64,000 nucleotides of DNA, from assembly GCA_017617315.1 (NCBI GenBank), contig JAFZWM010000004.1, positions 1 to 64,000 on the forward strand, written 5' to 3'. This document shows, one piece after another, positions 59,155-64,000 of the stretch. The number at the start of each line of letters is the position of its first letter. Within the stretch, counting starts at the first letter, position 1. The notes beneath the pieces are model-generated. The model was not told the DNA's origin. It did no database searches and saw nothing but the letters and a program-made list of their open reading frames with translations. The position numbers and the translations under genes were made by a program. Source of the DNA: Bacteroidaceae bacterium. Lineage in GTDB: Bacteria > Bacteroidota > Bacteroidia > Bacteroidales > Bacteroidaceae.

Positions 59155-60639
59155 TTAGAATACAAGGAACATCCAGCAATAGCCGATGACCAAGCCAAGA
59201 ACACCCATGATAACGCCAACAAGCATCATGTCGTTCTGCTTGATGAAGCCCGTTGAGTGGGCAATGGCGTTAGGAGGAGTAGAGATTGGCAGAATCATAG
59301 AAACGCTGGCTGCTATTGCGATTCCGATGAGCATCTGAGCCACGCCGCCGGCATCGAGCACTCCGCCCGAAACCATGGCTCCGGCAACAACGCCGAGGAC
59401 TGGTGTGAGAAGAGATGCGGCAGCCGAGTGGCTGATGAAGTTAGAGAATCCGAAGCATACGACGCCCGAAACAATCATGACGAGCAGCGCGCTCCACTGT
59501 GAGAACGGAATGGCATCTACCAGAACCTTGCTCAGCTCGGTTGTGTTGAGGGCAACGCCAAGGGCGAAACCTCCGGCAACCATCCACAGCACAGCCCAGT
59601 TAATCTCCTCAAGGTCGCGCTTTGTAAGGATTCCCGAAACGGCGAAAATCGCAATCGGAAGCATGGCCACGATATTGCTGTTCAAGCCCCACCCCAAGCG
59701 GTCGCTGAAGCACCACAGGAAGATGGTAACGATGAACGTGGCAATAACAATCCATGTATGTGTGTCGGGCTTGAACTCGCCCTCAATCTCGAGCTTAACC
59801 TCCTTCTGAGAGAATGGGAACAGGATGCGGAGCATAACCCATCCGCAAAGCAGAAGGGCAACCACCAGCGGAACCATCTTGAGCATCCACTCGCCAAAGC
59901 TGATGCTCATGTCGAGAGTCTCGTTCATGTAGCCCAGCACGATGGTGTTTGGAGGCGTACCGATAGGCGTTGCAATACCGCCGATGTTAGCTCCGATAGG
60001 AATGGCAAGAGCCAGAGCCGTGCGGTCCTTGCTGCCCTCGGGCATTGTACGCAATACCGGAGCAAGGAAGGCAAGCATCATAGCCGCCGTTGCCGTGTTG
60101 CTGACGAATGCCGAGAAGATGGCTGTTACAAGAATGAATCCGAGGAGGATTGTAGTTGGATTTGTGCCGAACGGCGCAAGCAGCTTCTTGGCAAGCACCA
60201 CGTCGAGCTTGGTCTTAGTCATGCCGATGGCAAGCACAAAACCGCCGATGAACAGAAGTATTGTCGGGTCGGCAAAGCAATGCATCAGGCTCTTGTAAGG
60301 AACGTACAGAGCGCCCTGCTCCTTTGCTGCCATGAAACAGGTCAGCGACTTGTCGGATATGGTAAAGAGCATAACCACGATGATGAGCACCGAGGTACAC
60401 CACGACGGGATAGCCTCTGAAAGCCACATGATGGCGGCAAAGCAAAATACCGCGATAACTCTCTGCTGTACCGGATTAAGATTCGGAATGCCAAAAACCT
60501 CAGTTGGCAGACATGCAATAACAATCGAAATTATAGCTGCAATTACAGCCTTGGTATAGCCTTCTACCCTGAATCGTTTCTGGCCTTTACTGTTGTGATA
60601 AGATTCTACTAAATGGAATCCATGAAAGTTTTTAAACAT
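59155..60639 (-). CDS. SLC13/DASS-family dicarboxylate/sodium symporter
   Basis: 494 aa, about 12 membrane helices. The two family substrate motifs are present: SNTATAAMM near residue 190 with GTPPNTIVLG, and the mirror SHSAAAS with STPPNAIAHS. These are the repeated SNT / PPN elements of sodium-coupled C4-dicarboxylate or citrate carriers. Substrate cannot be refined. Alone, with a terminator after it. Confidence 0.93.
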   Translation of the reverse strand: MFKNFHGFHLVESYHNSKGQKRFRVEGYTKAVIAAIISIVIACLPTEVFGIPNLNPVQQRVIAVFCFAAIMWLSEAIPSWCTSVLIIVVMLFTISDKSLTCFMAAKEQGALYVPYKSLMHCFADPTILLFIGGFVLAIGMTKTKLDVVLAKKLLAPFGTNPTTILLGFILVTAIFSAFVSNTATAAMMLAFLAPVLRTMPEGSKDRTALALAIPIGANIGGIATPIGTPPNTIVLGYMNETLDMSISFGEWMLKMVPLVVALLLCGWVMLRILFPFSQKEVKLEIEGEFKPDTHTWIVIATFIVTIFLWCFSDRLGWGLNSNIVAMLPIAIFAVSGILTKRDLEEINWAVLWMVAGGFALGVALNTTELSKVLVDAIPFSQWSALLVMIVSGVVCFGFSNFISHSAAASLLTPVLGVVAGAMVSGGVLDAGGVAQMLIGIAIAASVSMILPISTPPNAIAHSTGFIKQNDMMLVGVIMGVLGLVIGYCWMFLVF

Positions 60640-60835
60640 TTCTTTATTTAACTACGTAATACAAGTTGTTTTTTTATATAATATTAAGTCTATTTTTAGC
60701 GTTGCCAAAATTAAGCCATTATATCAAATAAGAAACATTACGCTTTTCTTTTTTTACAAAAACGAAGCATAATAGCCCCAAAAATTTAAGTCTATAAGAA
60801 AAGTCGGTTTATTTTTCAAACTCCACTTTGCAAAA

Positions 60836-62131
60836 TTAGATAAATTTGCGGATTATATACAACTTGTAAATTGCGTACTGAACAACACCCCTCACAAACA
60901 GATAAAGAACGAAGGCAAAAAGCAATACATGGTTATTGTAATCATTACATAATGTAACGACTCCGAAGAAGCAAAGCATGGCGGTAAACATAGACACGAG
61001 CATGCCCTTTGTGGCGGTTATTCCCACAAAGATGCCGTCGAACAGAAAAGCCGCAAAACTGGCTACGGGAATCAGCCCCGCCCACATAATATAATGTGCC
61101 GACTCGGCCACGACCGATGCGTCGTCGGTCATCATCCCAACAAACAGTCCGCCGCCAGCAAGATACACTAAAGAGACAATCCCGGCAAGCACGACGCCCC
61201 ACCCGAACAAGGCTCTTACCGTGGCACGGAACTGCGGATAGTCGCCACTGCCCTTGCTCTTTCCGCAGAGGGCCTCGCCGGCATATGCAAAGCCGTCCAT
61301 AAAGTACGAGAACAGGGTGAAGAACTGCATTATAAGGGTGTTTACGGCAAGAACCACATCGCCGTTCCTCGCCCCGGCCGAGGTGAAGTAGACCGTTACG
61401 GCAACGAGGCAGAGCATACGCAGAAAGATGTCGCCGTTTACGCCGAAGAAGCGCATCATCTCGCCGCGCCCGAACGACTTCATTATCTCTGCCCTTCCAA
61501 CCACCCTTCCGTAGTATTTGCGGCACAACCCGAGAGCCAGCAGAAGAGCGGCATACTGCGCCACAAGAGTGCCGATGGCAACGCCCTCAATCTTCATTCC
61601 GAAGAAGATGACGAGAACCGTGCTCACCACAATGTTCACCACGTTCTGAATGATGGCTACCCACATTGGCAGGCGCGAATTCTGCACGCCTATGTACCAG
61701 CCCGACAGACTGAACATGCCCAGAGCCGCCGGAGCGCCCCAGATGCAGATGCCGAAATAGCGGCAGGCAAGAAGCCGCACATCATCGGATGCCGAGATAA
61801 AGCGGAACACCACACCCACGATGGGTTTCTGCAACACGATGAGAATCAGCCCGATGGCAAAGGCTATTGCCATGGAGCGCACAAAAAGGCGTGCCACCTC
61901 GTCGAGATTCCTTCTGCCCCACGCCTGAGCCGTCATGCCGCTCGTTCCCATGCGCAGGAAGGCGAAAATCCAATATATCAGACTGAACATCATGCCGCCC
62001 ACGGCTATGGCTCCGATATACGCCGCCGCGCCCAGATGACCGACGATAACCACATCGACCAGACCCAAAAGCGGTACGGTTATGTTACTTATTATCGCCG
62101 GAACGGCAATCTGTAGAATCTTTTTGTGCAT
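60836..62131 (-). CDS. MATE-family efflux transporter (DinF-like)
   Basis: 431 aa, 12 membrane helices. The start IAVPAIISNITVPLLGLVDVVIVGHLG and the Asn/Gln-rich helix turns are typical of MATE antiporters of the DinF group. Substrate unknown (drugs or oxidised lipids in the family). A TATCTTTG box lies on the minus strand at 62151-62158. Divergent from valS. Confidence 0.92.
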   Translation of the reverse strand: MHKKILQIAVPAIISNITVPLLGLVDVVIVGHLGAAAYIGAIAVGGMMFSLIYWIFAFLRMGTSGMTAQAWGRRNLDEVARLFVRSMAIAFAIGLILIVLQKPIVGVVFRFISASDDVRLLACRYFGICIWGAPAALGMFSLSGWYIGVQNSRLPMWVAIIQNVVNIVVSTVLVIFFGMKIEGVAIGTLVAQYAALLLALGLCRKYYGRVVGRAEIMKSFGRGEMMRFFGVNGDIFLRMLCLVAVTVYFTSAGARNGDVVLAVNTLIMQFFTLFSYFMDGFAYAGEALCGKSKGSGDYPQFRATVRALFGWGVVLAGIVSLVYLAGGGLFVGMMTDDASVVAESAHYIMWAGLIPVASFAAFLFDGIFVGITATKGMLVSMFTAMLCFFGVVTLCNDYNNHVLLFAFVLYLFVRGVVQYAIYKLYIIRKFI

Positions 62132-62171
62132 ATATTTGGTTTTTCAGGTACAAAGATACGCTTTTTTTTAC

Positions 62172-62179
62172 TAACTTTG
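62172..62179 (+). promoter_or_regulatory. valS minus-7 box
   Basis: TAACTTTG, about 40 bp before the valS start; no clear minus-33 TTG at the usual distance. Confidence 0.5.
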
Positions 62180-62218
62180 CCGCGTTTTGAAATTTGCAAA
62201 TAAAAAACTTAATTATAT

Positions 62219-64000
62219 ATGGAATTAGCAAGCAAATACGATCCCTCTGAAGTAGAGGAGAAATGGTATCAGTACTGGCTTGACAACAAGCTTTTCAGCA
62301 GCAAGCCAGACGGTCGTGAACCTTATACTATCGTCATCCCTCCACCAAATGTTACAGGTGTGCTTCACATGGGACACATGCTTAACAATACTATTCAGGA
62401 TATTCTTATCCGCAAGGCACGTCTCGACGGCAAGAACGCTTGCTGGGTTCCGGGAACAGACCACGCATCTATCGCAACCGAGGCTAAGGTTGTAAACCGT
62501 CTGGCCGAGCAGGGCATCAAGAAGCGCGACCTTACTCGCGAGGAGTTCCTGAAACACGCTTGGGACTGGACAAACGAGCACGGCGGCATCATCCTGAAGC
62601 AGCTGCGCAAGCTCGGCGCATCATGCGACTGGGACCGCACGGCGTTCACTATGGACGACAAGCGTTCGGAGAGCGTGATGAAGGTGTTCGTTGACCTTTA
62701 CAAGAAGGGACTCATCTACCGCGGCCTGAGAATGGTTAACTGGGACCCAAAGGCTCAGACAGTTCTCTCTACCGAGGAGGTTATCTACCGCGACGAGAAG
62801 AGCAAGCTATTCCACCTTCGCTACTATGTGGCCGATGCCGACACCAACCCAGTTGTTCCAACCAGCGAGGAGGGCGAAGTGCTGCACAAGGACGAGAAGG
62901 GCCGCTACTACGCAGTTGTGGCTACCACACGTCCAGAGACTATCATGGGCGATACTGCAATGTGTATCAACCCTAAAGACCCTAAGAACCAGTGGCTTCG
63001 CGGTCATAAGGTAATCGTTCCGCTTGTAAACCGCGTTATCCCGGTTATCGAGGACCGCTATGTTGATATCGAGTTCGGTACTGGCTGTCTGAAGGTTACT
63101 CCGGCTCACGATGTGAACGACTATGCCCTTGGCAAGACTCACAATCTTGAGACTATCGACATCTTCAACCCAGACGGAACAATCTCTGAGGCTGCCGGCA
63201 TGTATGTTGGTCAGGACAGAATGGACGTGCGCAAGCAGATTGCCATCGACCTTCAGAACGCAGGCCTTATGGAGAAGATTGAGGACTACGACAACAAGGT
63301 TGGCTATTCTGAAAGAAATCAGGACACAGCCGTTGAGCCTCGTCTATGCAAGCAGTGGTTCCTGTCGATGAAGCATTTTGCCGACATCGCTCTTCCTCCG
63401 GTACTCGAAGGCAAGATTAAGTTCTACCCTACTAAATACGTTACAACATACCGCAACTGGCTCGAGAATATTCAGGACTGGTGTATCTCTCGCCAGCTTT
63501 GGTGGGGACACCGCATCCCTGCATATTTCTTGCCTACAGCCGAGGGCGAGGAGGAGAAATATGTAGTGGCTCTTACTGCCGAGGAGGCTCTGAAAGAGGC
63601 ACAGAAGATTGCAGGCTTCGAGAATATCACCATCGACCAGCTTACACGCGATGAGGATGCGCTCGACACTTGGTTCTCTTCATGGTTGTGGCCTGTATCT
63701 CTGTTCGACGGCATCAACACACCGGGCAACGACGAGATTAAGTACTACTATCCAACTGCCGACCTCGTAACTGGTCCGGATATCATCTTCTTCTGGGTGG
63801 CTCGTATGATTATGGCGGGCGAAGAGTACATGAAGGATGTGCCTTTCCGCAACGTATACTTCACAGGTATCGTGCGCGACAAGCTTGGCCGCAAGATGTC
63901 TAAGTCGCTCGGAAACTCTCCAGACCCACTCTTGCTTATCGAGAAGTACGGCGCAGACGGCGTTCGCATGGGTATGATGCTTTCTGCCCCAGCCGGCAAC
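62219..64000 (+). CDS. valS: valyl-tRNA synthetase, 5' part
   Basis: Open to the window end; about 594 codons are seen of a usual ~880. Start [16 protein letters not shown]. Class I signatures: HMGHM (HIGH-like) near residue 49, and KMSKSLGNS near the window end. [11 protein letters not shown] and the editing-domain [12 protein letters not shown] are also present. Codon use is biased as for highly expressed genes. It charges tRNA-Val. Truncated only by the window. Confidence 0.97.
   Translation, partial: MELASKYDPSEVEEKWYQYWLDNKLFSSKPDGREPYTIVIPPPNVTGVLHMGHMLNNTIQDILIRKARLDGKNACWVPGTDHASIATEAKVVNRLAEQGIKKRDLTREEFLKHAWDWTNEHGGIILKQLRKLGASCDWDRTAFTMDDKRSESVMKVFVDLYKKGLIYRGLRMVNWDPKAQTVLSTEEVIYRDEKSKLFHLRYYVADADTNPVVPTSEEGEVLHKDEKGRYYAVVATTRPETIMGDTAMCINPKDPKNQWLRGHKVIVPLVNRVIPVIEDRYVDIEFGTGCLKVTPAHDVNDYALGKTHNLETIDIFNPDGTISEAAGMYVGQDRMDVRKQIAIDLQNAGLMEKIEDYDNKVGYSERNQDTAVEPRLCKQWFLSMKHFADIALPPVLEGKIKFYPTKYVTTYRNWLENIQDWCISRQLWWGHRIPAYFLPTAEGEEEKYVVALTAEEALKEAQKIAGFENITIDQLTRDEDALDTWFSSWLWPVSLFDGINTPGNDEIKYYYPTADLVTGPDIIFFWVARMIMAGEEYMKDVPFRNVYFTGIVRDKLGRKMSKSLGNSPDPLLLIEKYGADGVRMGMMLSAPAGN

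Overview
The window looks like chromosome of a Bacteroidales bacterium, most likely Prevotella-like. The signs are promoters of the Bacteroidetes type (TTG/TTTG about 19-20 bases before TAnnTTTG), A-rich start regions without Shine-Dalgarno boxes, TonB-dependent receptors, BspA-like leucine-rich proteins, RHS toxin cassettes, a glucuronoyl esterase and the uronate genes uxaC/uxaB. No rRNA, tRNA, CRISPR array or phage was seen.

Layout. 47-1495: BspA-type repeat protein. 1739-5952 (minus): tight six-gene operon headed by a HpaII-family endonuclease homologue with no methyltransferase nearby, then a DUF2400 protein, nitroreductase, DUF2520 protein, KdsC-type phosphatase and Maf. 6781-11852 (plus): TonB receptor, an AT-rich orphan and a CE15 esterase. 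11914-26292 and 41907-49391 (both minus): two halves of one aryl-polyene/flexirubin-type lipid cluster with three ketosynthase genes, three ACPs, two dehydratases, thioesterase, ketoreductase, O-methyltransferase, AMP ligase, LolA, four acyltransferase domains, two CrtI-like oxidoreductases and a large MMPL exporter fusion. Between the halves lie 15.6 kb of other material: an RHS toxin/immunity cassette array (26885-31835), a cysteine operon built around an encapsulin shell with a cyclic-nucleotide-binding-like domain and a cysteine desulfurase with a cargo-type N-terminal extension (32636-39565), and a second LRR protein (40364-41803). 50018-53105: divergent uxaC/uxaB driven by interlocking face-to-face promoters. 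53235-56373: TPP riboswitch, TonB receptor and PnuT-type permease, a thiamin uptake unit. 56451-62131: thioredoxin-fold lipid-envelope protein, SLC13 permease, MATE exporter. 62219 to the end: valS, cut by the window edge.

The least explained signal is non-coding. At least five intergenic spacers (6103-6300, 6492-6655, 32206-32480, 40064-40228, 49684-49837) hold arrays whose units differ in sequence but keep an exact 11-bp register for up to 25 units, consensus nnnGTAnCTTG. The same spacers often also hold CAATTG-rich 9-10 bp repeats. The other strong leads are the split lipid cluster, the encapsulin cysteine operon, two unrelated HExxH toxin tips on nearly identical RHS stubs separated by a repeated double hairpin, and the HpaII-like protein that seems to lack its catalytic lysine. 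All functional statements are read from sequence and remembered family features; no database search was run.
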